This document shows, piece after piece, positions 8,279-19,072 of a DNA stretch of 64,000 nt; positions within the stretch are counted from its first letter, which is position 1, and each line of letters begins with the position of its first letter. Where the stretch lies: NCBI RefSeq assembly GCF_014650035.1, contig NZ_BMUE01000014.1, positions 124,001-188,000 of the forward strand. The letters are read 5' to 3'. The position numbers were made by a program, and so were the translations under genes. The notes under the pieces were generated by a model that saw only the letters and a program-made list of their open reading frames with translations, ran no database searches and was not told the DNA's origin. Origin of the DNA: Streptomyces lucensis JCM 4490 (GTDB lineage: Bacteria > Actinomycetota > Actinomycetes > Streptomycetales > Streptomycetaceae).

Positions 8279-9454
8279 GTGTCGCTGTACCGCAGAGTCC
8301 GGGAGGAGACCGCGCGGCGCGCCGACGCGCTGTGGGCCGTCGCGTCGGCTCTGCACGCCGACCCGGAGACCGCGTTCGCCGAGCACCGGGCCGCGGCCCT
8401 GCTCACGGGCGAGCTGGAGCGCGCGGGTTTCGAGGTGCGGCGGCAGGTCGCGGACCTGCCGACCGCGTTCACGGCACGCTCGGGCCGGGGGCGGCCCGTC
8501 GTCGCCTTTCCCCTGGAGTACGACGCTCTGCCCGGCCTGGGGCACGCCTGCGGGCACAACCTGATCGCGGCCGCGGGGCTGGGCGCCGCGCTGGTCACGG
8601 ACGCGGTGCTGGACGGGGGCGGGGGAACGGTGCTGGCGGTGGGTACGCCGGCCGAGGAGGGCGGCGGCGGCAAGGCCCTGGAGGTGGACGCCGGGATCTT
8701 CGACGACGTGGACGCGGCCCTGATGTTCCACCCGGGGGTGTACGACTGGGTGCGGGCGCCGCTGACCGCGCAGGAGCAGTACCGGGTCGGCTTCCGGGGG
8801 CGGGCCGCGCATCCGACGGGCAACCCGACCGAGGGCATCGACGCGCTGGCGGCGCTGATCGAGCTGTTCAACGTGCTGTCGGCGCTGGGCCGGCGGCTGC
8901 CGGAGGGGTCCCACGTCCAGGGCATCATCACCCACGGGGGCACGGCGACGAACATCGTGCCCGAGTACGCCGAGGGCCGGTTCGGACTGCGTGCCCTCAC
9001 CACCGGGGCACTGGACGACCTCGCGGGGCGGCTGCGCACCGCCGCCGAGGGCGTCGCCCGGGCGACCGGTACAACCGTCACGACGGAGCGCGCGAGCGTG
9101 CGGTACGAACACTTCCGCGACAGCGAGGTGCTGTCGGAGCGGTTCGCCGGGCATCTGAAGGGTGCCGGCATCGCCCTCGGTCCGCCCGCTCCGGGGGTCT
9201 ATCTGGGGTCCTCCGACATCGGCAACGTCAGCGGACGGGTGCCCGCCATCCACCCGTTCGTCGCGATCACGGGCGCCGACGGCTCCGACCACACACCCGA
9301 GTTCGCCGAGGCCGCGGCCTCGGACCGGGCCCGCCGTGTCCTCATGGCCGTCGTGGAGGCGCTGGCCTGCACGGCCGTGGACGTGCTGCGCGAAGCGGAC
9401 CTGCGCGGCCGGGCCTGGCGGGACCTGCGCGACGTCGCGGCACCACGGCCGTAG
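8279..9454 (+). CDS. M20 family metallo-amidohydrolase (AbgB/ACY1L2-like)
   Basis: A 391-residue M20 peptidase/amidohydrolase. Metal-site motifs are visible: GHACGHN, the catalytic glutamate in PAEEGGGG, a histidine in MFHPG and the terminal SDHTPEF. The central dimerisation domain carries HPTGNPTEGIDA. Relatives cleave N-acyl amino acids or p-aminobenzoyl-glutamate; the substrate is not evident. The GTG start at 8279 is chosen because AGGAGG lies six bases upstream. The longer frame back to 8123 overlaps the decarboxylase promoter and is unlikely. The gene is convergent with the F5/8-domain gene and separated from it by a strong hairpin. Confidence 0.87.
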   Translation: MSLYRRVREETARRADALWAVASALHADPETAFAEHRAAALLTGELERAGFEVRRQVADLPTAFTARSGRGRPVVAFPLEYDALPGLGHACGHNLIAAAGLGAALVTDAVLDGGGGTVLAVGTPAEEGGGGKALEVDAGIFDDVDAALMFHPGVYDWVRAPLTAQEQYRVGFRGRAAHPTGNPTEGIDALAALIELFNVLSALGRRLPEGSHVQGIITHGGTATNIVPEYAEGRFGLRALTTGALDDLAGRLRTAAEGVARATGTTVTTERASVRYEHFRDSEVLSERFAGHLKGAGIALGPPAPGVYLGSSDIGNVSGRVPAIHPFVAITGADGSDHTPEFAEAAASDRARRVLMAVVEALACTAVDVLREADLRGRAWRDLRDVAAPRP

Positions 9455-9473
9455 CGCGCCCTTCGCGCGGGCC

Positions 9474-9511
9474 GTGTCCCCGGGACGGAGCCGGCTCCGT
9501 CCCGGGGGCAC
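9474..9511. terminator. Bidirectional terminator
   Basis: A 19-bp stem with a single G-T mismatch runs from 9474-9492 to 9493-9511, effectively a perfect palindrome around GGAGCCGGCTCC. It lies between the M20 stop (9454) and the convergent F5/8-domain gene stop (9520). Confidence 0.75.
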
Positions 9512-9519
9512 GGGCGGGG

Positions 9520-12075
<2,556 letters not shown>

Positions 12076-12122
12076 GTGGCGGCTCCATGCGGCAGCGGGG
12101 GCCGGTCCACCGGCCCCTCGGC

Positions 12123-12155
12123 TTAGTTCATGTTTTGATTTAAGTGGTGAACCAA
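12123..12155. promoter_or_regulatory. Inverted repeat, candidate operator for the F5/8-domain protein
   Basis: TTAGTTCA (12123-12130) and TGAACCAA (12148-12155) form arms matching at 7 of 8 positions, with a 17-bp AT-rich spacer. It lies 48-80 bp upstream of the ATG at 12075. No regulator gene is adjacent, so the binding protein is unknown. Confidence 0.4.
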
Positions 12156-12177
12156 GCGGGCCACAAGCCTTCGGGAC

Positions 12178-13056
12178 TCAAATCCTTCGACGGCCGGCCC
12201 CGTTGCCGGTGCCGGGCCGACCGCCGGGAGACCCTTCGTGAGCGCTACGGGCGCGGGGCTGATTCTTCACCAGGTCCAGCAGCGCGGCGTGCGTCTGCGC
12301 GTCGGCGGCGGCGATCAGCCCGCCCGCGCCGGTGTGCACGGGCTCGCCGTACAGGCCTGTGACCGTGCAGCCCGCCGCCCGGCACAGCGCGATGCCCGCC
12401 GCGAAGTGCACGCTGTCGCGCAGGTCGCCGTCGGTCACGTAGGCGGCCCGGCGGCCGGCGGCCACCCAGGCCACCGCGAGCGTGCTGGAGACCACCCGGG
12501 GCCGGAACCGTGCGGTGAAGCCGGGGTCGGCCAGCAGGTGAACGGCGCGGAACGCGGGCGCGTTCGGGAACGGCGGGTCCAGGTTGACGTCCACCAGGGC
12601 GGACCCGGCCGACGGTGCGGCCTCCTCCTCGACGCCGTCCCCGCGGATCCAGGTCCGCTCGCCGTCGGTCCAGAACACCTCGCCGCCGAAGGGGTCGGCC
12701 GTCGCCGCGGCGGTGACCTCCGAGCCCACCCGCAGGGCCACGTTCACGCCGGCGAGCATGGTGCGGACGGCGTAGTTGAGGGTGCCGCACAACGGGTCGA
12801 CCAGCCAGCGGCGGCGGGCGCCGGCCGCCCCGGTGCGTCCACTCTCCTCCCCCGTCACGGCGTCCGCCGGACGGGCCTCGCGCAGGACGTCGAGGACGGC
12901 GCGCTCGGCGGCCAGGTCCGCCTCCGTCGCGAAGTCACCGGCGGACTTCTCGTACCGCGCCAGCCGCCCGCCGTACAGCTCACGCACGACGGCCGCACCG
13001 GCCCTGGCCGCCCGCACGGCCAGCCGGGCGTCGGACTCCCCGTTGGTGATCGTCAT
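12178..13056 (-). CDS. Inositol monophosphatase-fold protein with altered metal-binding residues
   Basis: A 292-residue member of the IMPase/CysQ/FBPase-like superfamily by fold: GEESG at 69-73, WLVDPLCGTLNY at 84-95, and a C-terminal FAAG helix. Two metal ligands are changed. The family motif DPxDGT reads DPLCGT here (Cys90 instead of Asp), and the WDxAAG aspartate is His217. The protein may still bind a substrate, but ordinary magnesium-dependent phosphatase activity is doubtful. The last 25 residues are a basic Gly/Arg-rich tail. It is divergent from the Ppx/GppA gene across 110 bp. The family assignment is secure; the function is open. Confidence 0.8.
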   Translation of the reverse strand: MTITNGESDARLAVRAARAGAAVVRELYGGRLARYEKSAGDFATEADLAAERAVLDVLREARPADAVTGEESGRTGAAGARRRWLVDPLCGTLNYAVRTMLAGVNVALRVGSEVTAAATADPFGGEVFWTDGERTWIRGDGVEEEAAPSAGSALVDVNLDPPFPNAPAFRAVHLLADPGFTARFRPRVVSSTLAVAWVAAGRRAAYVTDGDLRDSVHFAAGIALCRAAGCTVTGLYGEPVHTGAGGLIAAADAQTHAALLDLVKNQPRARSAHEGSPGGRPGTGNGAGRRRI

Positions 13057-13166
13057 GGCCCGAGGATATGCCGCGCGCCACGGTCGGGGGCACGCGTCCG
13101 GCCGCCGTGCACCGGCACGCCCCGGGCGGGACGGGTGGTTCCCGGTGGAGTGGGTAGGCCCCGGCC

Positions 13167-14174
13167 ATGCGGGTGAGCGTGGTGGATGCGGGTTCGAACA
13201 CGGTCCGGTTGGCGATCGCGGATGTGGAGGGCGGTGTTCCGCTGCCGGTGCACACCGTCAAGTGGAAGCTGCGCCTGTCCGAACACGTCGCCGCGGACGG
13301 CACCATCGCCGACGAGGCGGTGGAGCGGCTCGTCAAGGCGGTGGCCGCGGCGGGCGCCACCGCCCGGAGGTGGCACGCAGCCGGTCCGCTGGCGTTCGCC
13401 ACCGCGGTGGTCCGCGGCGCGCCCAACCGGGAGGACGTCCTGCACCGGGTGGCGTCCGGGACCGGGATCCGCATGTGCACCCTGCCGGGTGAGACCGAGG
13501 CCGAGCTGACGTTCCTGGCCGCCCGCCGCTGGCTGGGCTGGAACGCGGGACCACTGGCGTTGCTCGACATCGGCGGCGGATCGCTGGAAGTGGCCTTCGG
13601 CAGGGGCCGGATGCCCGACTTCGCCGCCTCACTGCCGCTCGGCGCGCGCCGGCTGACCCAGGAGCACCTGGCGGTCCAGGACCCTCCCGGGCCGGGTGAG
13701 CTGAAGGAACTGCGCCGCCGGATCCGCCACGAACTGCGGGACGTCGCCTCGCGGATCCGCTGGGAGCGACCGCGCACCGCCGCCGTCAGTTCGCGTACGT
13801 TCCAGCAGCTCGCCCGGCTGTGCGGCGCCGCACCCGGCCGGCACGGCCCGTTCGTGGCGCGGGAGCTGGACTGCGAGGACCTGCGCGAGGCGACGCGCAC
13901 CCTGGCCGCGCTGCCGGCCGCCGAGCGCGCCCAGCTGCCCGGGATCACTGCGCCCCGGGCCGCCCAGAGCCTGGCCGGCGCCGTCGTGGGGCACACCGCG
14001 CTCAAGCTCATGGGCCTGCGCCGGGCCGTGGTCTGCCCGTGGGCGATCCGCGAGGGCGTGCTGCTCCGCTACATCGAGGACGGCGCCGACTGGTGGACGG
14101 ACGTCACCTCGGTCGGCGACCCCGCGACGCCGGTCCCCGCGACGCCCCTGCGCATCGCGAGTCCGACCGCGTAG
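13167..14174 (+). CDS. Ppx/GppA exopolyphosphatase family protein
   Basis: A 335-residue protein of the sugar-kinase/Hsp70-fold Ppx/GppA family, which hydrolyses polyphosphate or converts pppGpp to ppGpp. The phosphate-binding loop VVDAGSNTVRL is at the N-terminus, and the second phosphate motif LLDIGGGSLEVAFG is near residue 131. Its length matches the short two-domain actinobacterial Ppx form without the HD C-terminal domains of E. coli Ppx. The start ATG at 13167 fits the family. Ten bases upstream is GGGT-N15-GGGTAG, which resembles a sigma-B promoter but ends in G and would give almost no leader. Substrate preference cannot be read from sequence. Confidence 0.87.
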   Translation: MRVSVVDAGSNTVRLAIADVEGGVPLPVHTVKWKLRLSEHVAADGTIADEAVERLVKAVAAAGATARRWHAAGPLAFATAVVRGAPNREDVLHRVASGTGIRMCTLPGETEAELTFLAARRWLGWNAGPLALLDIGGGSLEVAFGRGRMPDFAASLPLGARRLTQEHLAVQDPPGPGELKELRRRIRHELRDVASRIRWERPRTAAVSSRTFQQLARLCGAAPGRHGPFVARELDCEDLREATRTLAALPAAERAQLPGITAPRAAQSLAGAVVGHTALKLMGLRRAVVCPWAIREGVLLRYIEDGADWWTDVTSVGDPATPVPATPLRIASPTA

Positions 14175-14306
14175 CCGGCCGCGCCACGCGGAGTCAGCCG
14201 GCACCGCCACGCGGGACCGGCCGACCGGGCCGACCGACGTTTCCGAGGAGGCGGCGTGCCGTCGCGGGGGTGACGCGGCGGCCGCGTCCGTACCAGGATG
14301 GCCTCC

Positions 14307-16007
14307 ATGTCCAACACCCTTGCGCCCGGGGGCGATCACCTGCCCCGCCAGGTCGCCGACGCCCATGTCGACGCCCTGGTCGACCTGGACCCGATCACCG
14401 GCACCTTCCTCGGTGTCGCCGAGAGTTCCGGCCGGCTCACCGACTTCTCACCGGCGGGCCAGGAAGCGATGGCCCAGCTCGCCCGCACGACCCTGCGACG
14501 GCTCACCGAGGCCGAGGCCAGGCCAGGCGGCGACAGCGTCGCCGAGCGGCGCTGCGCCCGGCTGCTGCGCGAGCGGCTGACCGCCGAAATCGCGGTGCAC
14601 GAGGCGGGCGAGGGGCTGCGCAAGGTCAGCAACCTCAGCTCTCCCCTGCACCAGGTACGCGGTGTCTTCACGATCACGCCCGCCGACACCGACGACGACT
14701 GGGCGGCGATCGCCCGGCGGCTGCGGGCGGTGCCGGACTCACTGGCGGGCTACCGGGCCTCCCTGGACGCCGGCCGCGAGCGGAAGCTGCCCGCCGGCCC
14801 GCGCCAGGTCGCCACGGTGGTCGGCCAGTTGGACGAGTGGATCGGCGCCGGCACCGGCCGGGGCTGGTTCGCCGAGTTCACCGCCGCGGGACCGGAGCGG
14901 CTGCGCGGCGAACTCACCGCGGCCGCCGCGGTGGCCACCGGCGCCCTGGTGGAACTGCGCGACTGGCTCCGGGACGGCTACGCCCCGGCCGTCGAGGGCG
15001 CACCGGACATCGTGGGCCGGGACCGCTACGGCGCTCTCGCGCGTTACTACAACGGCACCGACCTCGACCTGGACGAGGCCTACGCCTACGGCTGGTCGGA
15101 GTTCCACCGGTTGCTGGCCGAGATGCGCACCGAGGCGGAGAAGGTCCTGCCGTCGGCGAGGACGCCGTGGGAGGCGCTGGCCTGGTGCGACAAACACGGC
15201 GAGGCCGTAGAGGGTGTCGAGGAGACCCGGCAGTGGCTGCAGTCGCTGATGGACGAGGCCATCGAGGCGCTGGACGGCACCCACTTCGAGCTCGCCGAGC
15301 GGGTGCGCCGGGTGGAGTCCCGGATCGCGCCGCCGGGCAGCGCCGCCGCCCCGTACTACACCGAGCCCTCGCTGGACTTCTCCCGGCCCGGCCGCACCTG
15401 GCTGCCGACCATGGGCGAAACCCGCTTCCCCGCGTACGACCTGGTCACCACCTGGTACCACGAGGGCGTGCCGGGCCATCACCTCCAGCTGGCGCAGTGG
15501 GCGCATGTCGCCGACACCCTCTCGCGCTACCAGACCACCGTGGGCACCGTCAGCGCCAACGCCGAGGGCTGGGCGCTGTACGCCGAGCGCCTCATGGACG
15601 AGTTGGGCTTCCTGACCACCGCCGAGCGCCGGCTGGGCTATCTGGACGCGCAGATGCACCGCGCCATCCGTGTCGTCGTCGACATCGGCATGCACCTGGA
15701 GCTGCGCATCCCCGGGGACTCCCCCTTCCGTCCGGGCGAGCGGTGGACGCCCGGACTGGCGCAGGAGTTCCTCGCCGCCCACAGCAGCCGCCCCGCCGAC
15801 TACGTCGAGAGCGAGATCATCCGCTATCAGGGGATGGCGGGCCAGGCCATAGGCTACAAGCTCGGGGAGCGTGTCTGGCTCCAGGGGCGGGAGGCGGCCC
15901 GGGCCCGGCACGGCGCGGACTTCGACCTCAAGGCATGGCACATGGCGGCGCTTTCGCAGGGCTCACTGGGCCTGGACGACCTGCTGACCGAACTGTCGGC
16001 GCTGTGA
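14307..16007 (+). CDS. DUF885 family putative metallopeptidase
   Basis: A 566-residue DUF885 protein. The motif YHEGVPGHHLQ is the conserved HExxPGHH signature of the family and resembles a gluzincin zinc site; a second conserved segment, SEIIRYQGMAGQAIGYKLG, lies near the C-terminus. No signal peptide is seen, so it is probably cytoplasmic. The ATG at 14307 is preferred over 14298 because AGGA at 14295-14298 is then correctly spaced. A perfect 17-bp hairpin 115 bp downstream probably ends the transcript. Activity in this family is poorly characterised; peptidase is inferred from the motif. Confidence 0.85.
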   Translation: MSNTLAPGGDHLPRQVADAHVDALVDLDPITGTFLGVAESSGRLTDFSPAGQEAMAQLARTTLRRLTEAEARPGGDSVAERRCARLLRERLTAEIAVHEAGEGLRKVSNLSSPLHQVRGVFTITPADTDDDWAAIARRLRAVPDSLAGYRASLDAGRERKLPAGPRQVATVVGQLDEWIGAGTGRGWFAEFTAAGPERLRGELTAAAAVATGALVELRDWLRDGYAPAVEGAPDIVGRDRYGALARYYNGTDLDLDEAYAYGWSEFHRLLAEMRTEAEKVLPSARTPWEALAWCDKHGEAVEGVEETRQWLQSLMDEAIEALDGTHFELAERVRRVESRIAPPGSAAAPYYTEPSLDFSRPGRTWLPTMGETRFPAYDLVTTWYHEGVPGHHLQLAQWAHVADTLSRYQTTVGTVSANAEGWALYAERLMDELGFLTTAERRLGYLDAQMHRAIRVVVDIGMHLELRIPGDSPFRPGERWTPGLAQEFLAAHSSRPADYVESEIIRYQGMAGQAIGYKLGERVWLQGREAARARHGADFDLKAWHMAALSQGSLGLDDLLTELSAL

Positions 16008-16122
16008 GATCCACCGGGCCGGCCACCATGGTCCGGACCTCTGCCGCGTGGACTTGGCCGATGGCCGAAGGCTCGCCGAACTCGCCCTGGGTATGGTGTT
16101 GTTGACCCACGCGGAGCTGCTC

Positions 16123-16159
16123 CAGGCGCCCGGCGGCGGCGACCGCCGCCGGGCGCCTG
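16123..16159 (+). terminator. Perfect 17-bp hairpin, probable terminator of the DUF885 gene
   Basis: Positions 16123-16139 are exactly inverted at 16143-16159 with a three-base loop CGA. The region from 16008 to 16354 holds no convincing gene apart from this structure; the frame open across it has biased, low-quality protein content. Confidence 0.65.
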
Positions 16160-16354
16160 CGAGGCCGCCGCCTCGGAGTGGAGGAACTGATGTGGGGCGT
16201 GGCCCGGTGCCGGCGCCGACGATGTCCGCCTGGCCGCCGGCGGGGCTGCCGGGCCTGCCGTGGCTCGCGCTCGGCGCGTGCCGCCGCGCGGCGGTCGTCG
16301 TGCTGCGGCGGCTGAACCGCGTGCCGCCCGCCCACGGGCTGCGGGAGACCGTCG

Positions 16355-16606
16355 ATGGCTGAGCGGGCCGTTGAGGTTGGCCGCCCCGGGGAGTTCCGCG
16401 ACGTCTACCACCGGGTCTACCGCGGGCACGGCCGCGCACTGCCGGACGCGCTGCTGGCCGGCCGCGACGAGCGGTTCGCCGTGCTCGCCGCGTCGACCAG
16501 GGCGCCCGCGCACGACATGTACCTGCGGTGGGGCTGGGCGAAGGCCGGTGAACTCGCCGGGCCACCGTACGGGGTGGCCCTCCTCGCCCTCCCCCTGACC
16601 ACCTGA
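16355..16606 (+). pseudogene. C-terminal remnant of a GNAT acetyltransferase
   Basis: An 83-codon frame whose last 45 residues read like the end of a GNAT fold: LLAGRDERFAVLAAST, then APAHDMYLRWGWAKAGEL, the usual APAxxxYxRWGW element followed by the last strand. The acetyl-CoA-binding R/QxxGxG/A loop and the N-terminal half are missing. It could be expressed from ATG 16355, but a GNAT lacking motif A should be inactive. The thioesterase gene begins 34 bases downstream. Truncated remnant is the simplest reading. Confidence 0.6.
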
Positions 16607-16640
16607 ACCGGCACAGGCACCCAACGAAAGGCGGTACCCC

Positions 16641-17048
16641 ATGACGTCCCCCTCCGCACCGGCCGAGCTGCTGGCCGCGATGCCGTTCGCGGCCGGCCTC
16701 GGCATCGAACTGCACGAGGCCACCGCCGAGCGGTGCGCCGGCAGCCTGGCCTGGTCCCCCGGGGCCTGCACGGTGGGCGGCGCCCTGCACGGCGGGGCGC
16801 TGATGGCGCTGGCCGACAGCGTCGGGGCCGTGTGCGCCTACCTCAACCTGCCCGAGGGCGCCACCGGTACCTCCACGGTGGAGTCGAAGACCAACTTCCT
16901 GCGGGCGGTCACCGCGGGCCGGGTCCACGCGACCGCCCGTCCGCTGCACATCGGCGGCACCCTCCTGGTCGTGCAGACGGACCTGCGGGACGACGCGGAA
17001 CGGCTGGTCGGTCAGACCACGCAGACGCAGATCGCCCTCCGGAGGTAA
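16641..17048 (+). CDS. PaaI-type hotdog thioesterase
   Basis: A 135-residue single hotdog-fold protein of the PaaI/YbgC-related acyl-CoA thioesterase group. The signature is GGALHGGALMALADSVGAVCA near residue 48, where the HGG turn and the following aspartate/serine helix form the active site. The C-terminal strand ends in VGQTTQTQIAL. ATG 16641 is preceded by GAAAGGCGG at proper spacing. The substrate is unknown; such proteins hydrolyse aromatic or short acyl-CoA esters. The stop is followed within 11 bases by the DasR-like sites of the chitinase gene, so the two genes are separate units. Confidence 0.85.
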   Translation: MTSPSAPAELLAAMPFAAGLGIELHEATAERCAGSLAWSPGACTVGGALHGGALMALADSVGAVCAYLNLPEGATGTSTVESKTNFLRAVTAGRVHATARPLHIGGTLLVVQTDLRDDAERLVGQTTQTQIALRR

Positions 17049-17058
17049 AGAGATCGTC

Positions 17059-17093
17059 TGGTCTAGTCCAAGGACCAGGTTGGTCTAGTCCAA
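17059..17093 (+). promoter_or_regulatory. Two DasR-responsive-element-like sites upstream of chitinase
   Basis: TGGTCTAGTCCAA occurs exactly at 17059-17071 and 17081-17093, 22 bp apart. Each core, TGGTCTAGTCCA, differs by one base from the DasR half-palindromic consensus TGGTCTAGACCA known upstream of Streptomyces chitinase genes. They lie 76-110 bp before the chitinase start. Control by the GntR-family regulator DasR (released by glucosamine-6-phosphate) is therefore likely. Confidence 0.8.
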
Positions 17094-17168
17094 TCTATTG
17101 ACGTGACCGTGACACCTCCCGGAGGGTGGGGCTCCCCACCTCCCCACCCACCCCTCTGGAGGCACGCA

Positions 17169-18383
17169 GTGAGACGTCTTCGGGCATGTCTGGGCGCGGC
17201 GGCCGCCGTCACCCTCGCCGCCACGGGCACGACCGCGCTGGTCGCGGGCAGCGCCTCGGGCGCGGGCAACGCGCTCGACAACCGCTGGTACGCCGCCGCC
17301 CCCTACCTGATGCCGCTGGACAACGACCCGCCGGACCCGGCCGCCATCATGGACGCCACCGGCCTGAAGTCCTTCCAGCTGGCCTTCGTCCTCGCCCCGA
17401 ACGGCGGCGGCTGCACGCCGACCTGGGGCGGCACGGCGCCCGTCTCCTCGGACACGGCCGTGAAGTCGGTGATCGACAGGATCCGCGCCAAGGGCGGTGA
17501 CGTCTCGGTCTCCATCGGCGGCTACGGCGGCACCAAGCTCGGCCAGGCCTGCGCGGACCCCACCGCCACGGCCGCGGCCTACCAGCAGGTGATCACCAAG
17601 TACGGGCTGCGCGCCATCGACTTCGACCTGGAGGAGCCCGAGTACGAGAACAGCGCGGCCATCAGGAACGAGATCGGCGCCGCCAGGATCCTGCAGCAGA
17701 ACAACCCGGGCCTGTACGTGTCGGTGACGACGGCCGGAACGGCGGACGGCACCGGCTGGTTCGGCAAGCAGATGCTGCTGGAGGCCAAGTCGCAGGGGTT
17801 CACGCCGAACAACTTCTCCATCATGCCGTTCGACGGCGGCTTCAACGGGGCGGCGAGCCAGACGAGCGCGCTGACGAAGTTCAACGAGGTCCTGCAGTCC
17901 ACCTTCGGCTGGGACCAGGCGACCGCGTACGCCCACGAGGGCTTCTCCGGCATGAACGGCCGCAGCGACACGGGCGAGTACTTCTCCCAGGCCGACTTCC
18001 AGACCGTGCTCGACTACGCGACGAGCCACCACATGGACCGGTTCACCTTCTGGTCCCTGAACCGCGACCGGCAGTGCACGCCGGCCGACAACGGCGGCCG
18101 CACCTCGGGCACGTGCTCCAGCGTGGTCCAGAACTCCTGGGACTTCGCCAAGTACTCGGTGAAGTTCGCGGGCGCCACCCCGCCCAGCACGACCCCCACC
18201 CCGACCCCGACGCCGACCCCGCCGGGCGCCTCCTGCAAGGCCGCCTGGAGCTCGGCGGCGGTGTACACCAAGGACGACGAGGTCTCGTACGGCAAGCACA
18301 ACTGGAAGGCCAAGTGGTGGACCCAGAACGAGGTGCCCGGCGCCTCGCAGTGGGGCCCCTGGCAGGACGAGGGCGCCTGCTGA
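17169..18383 (+). CDS. Secreted GH18 chitinase with C-terminal CBM5/12
   Basis: A 404-residue secreted chitinase. Residues 1-32 are a signal peptide. GH18 spans about 38-335, with SVSIGGYGG (SxGG) and catalytic DFDLE (Asp151, Asp153, Glu155); the first Asp of the classical DxxDxDxE is Arg here. A Thr-Pro linker precedes a CBM5/12 chitin-binding domain from about 360 with its tryptophans (HNWKAKWWTQNE, WGPWQDEGAC). GTG 17169 is chosen because GGAGG at 17158-17162 is well placed and the signal peptide starts there; the frame back to 17103 runs through the promoter. It degrades chitin outside the cell, and the two DasR-like sites upstream fit that role. Confidence 0.93.
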   Translation: MRRLRACLGAAAAVTLAATGTTALVAGSASGAGNALDNRWYAAAPYLMPLDNDPPDPAAIMDATGLKSFQLAFVLAPNGGGCTPTWGGTAPVSSDTAVKSVIDRIRAKGGDVSVSIGGYGGTKLGQACADPTATAAAYQQVITKYGLRAIDFDLEEPEYENSAAIRNEIGAARILQQNNPGLYVSVTTAGTADGTGWFGKQMLLEAKSQGFTPNNFSIMPFDGGFNGAASQTSALTKFNEVLQSTFGWDQATAYAHEGFSGMNGRSDTGEYFSQADFQTVLDYATSHHMDRFTFWSLNRDRQCTPADNGGRTSGTCSSVVQNSWDFAKYSVKFAGATPPSTTPTPTPTPTPPGASCKAAWSSAAVYTKDDEVSYGKHNWKAKWWTQNEVPGASQWGPWQDEGAC

Positions 18384-18459
18384 CCTACTTGACGTGTTCG
18401 GTTCAGATCGTGCGCGAGACGGCCGTCCGTACCACCCGCACCCGGCGCGACCTGCGCGA

Positions 18460-18489
18460 TTGGTGCATCGGGGCGGACGGTCGTAGCGT
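18460..18489 (+). promoter_or_regulatory. Candidate housekeeping promoter
   Basis: TTGGTG (18460-18465), an 18-base spacer and TAGCGT (18484-18489) resemble a vegetative promoter. It lies 42 bases upstream of the ATG of the small secreted protein. Confidence 0.4.
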
Positions 18490-18530
18490 CGAGTGCACAC
18501 GGTCGACACGGAACGGCAGTGGGAGCGGCC

Positions 18531-18986
18531 ATGCGCGGATCACTGGTGGGAACGGCAGTCACCCTAGCGGCGGGAGCCATGCTCACGGCGGCCATGACGA
18601 CGGCCTCCGCCGGTCCGCCGGACACCTCGGCCGCGCAGGTCCGGTCCACGCAGCCGGTGCTGGTCGACTGCTCGTTCCAGCGCAACGTCCGCCCGGCCGA
18701 CTTCATCCTGGCCTGCGGTGACGGCAACAGCCGCCTGCTGGGCCTGCACTGGACCGAGTGGAGCCCGCGGGGGGCGGTCGCCGAGGGCCTGAACGCGGTC
18801 AACGACTGCAAGCCGTACTGCGCGGCCGGCAAGTTCCACTCGTACCGGGTGACGGTGCGGCTGGACCGTCCGGCGCCGTGGAAGAAGGACCCGGGCGTCG
18901 ACCGCTTCACCCGGATGCGCCTCACCTACGAGAACGCGCGGCCCGAGGGCTTCGACCAGGTCGTGACCTACCCGCTCTGGGGCTGA
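18531..18986 (+). CDS. Small secreted protein with four cysteines, function unknown
   Basis: A 151-residue protein with a clear signal peptide (about residues 1-28, ending TTASAGP). The mature part has four cysteines (VDCSF, LACGD, NDCKP, PYCAAG), suggesting two disulfides, and a C-terminal segment VTYPLWG. This type of small exported protein is common in Streptomyces, but I do not recognise a characterised family. ATG 18531 is used rather than GTG 18519, since GGGAG is then correctly placed and the signal peptide starts with MRGS. It converges on the pyruvate carboxylase gene across a strong hairpin. Confidence 0.75.
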   Translation: MRGSLVGTAVTLAAGAMLTAAMTTASAGPPDTSAAQVRSTQPVLVDCSFQRNVRPADFILACGDGNSRLLGLHWTEWSPRGAVAEGLNAVNDCKPYCAAGKFHSYRVTVRLDRPAPWKKDPGVDRFTRMRLTYENARPEGFDQVVTYPLWG

Positions 18987-19025
18987 CCGGCCCTCTCCTC
19001 CCGGCGTCCGCCCGGTTCCGCACAC

Positions 19026-19065
19026 CCGCTCGCCGCGGCCGGTGGTCACCGGCCGCGGCGAGCGG
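19026..19065. terminator. Bidirectional terminator, perfect 19-bp stem
   Basis: Positions 19026-19044 are perfectly inverted at 19047-19065 around a two-base centre. It sits between the small secreted protein stop (18986) and the pyruvate carboxylase stop (19073), serving both convergent transcripts. Confidence 0.8.
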
Positions 19066-19072
19066 TGCGCCG

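Noticed and set aside
13131..13156. GGGT-N15-GGGTAG before the Ppx/GppA gene as a sigma-B promoter
   Set aside because: The last base is G rather than C/T, and the site is only ten bases from the ATG, so it was not listed as a promoter.
16048..16362. 104-codon frame between DUF885 and the GNAT remnant
   Set aside because: It runs through a perfect 17-bp hairpin and has biased Arg/Pro/Gly composition; no domain seen.
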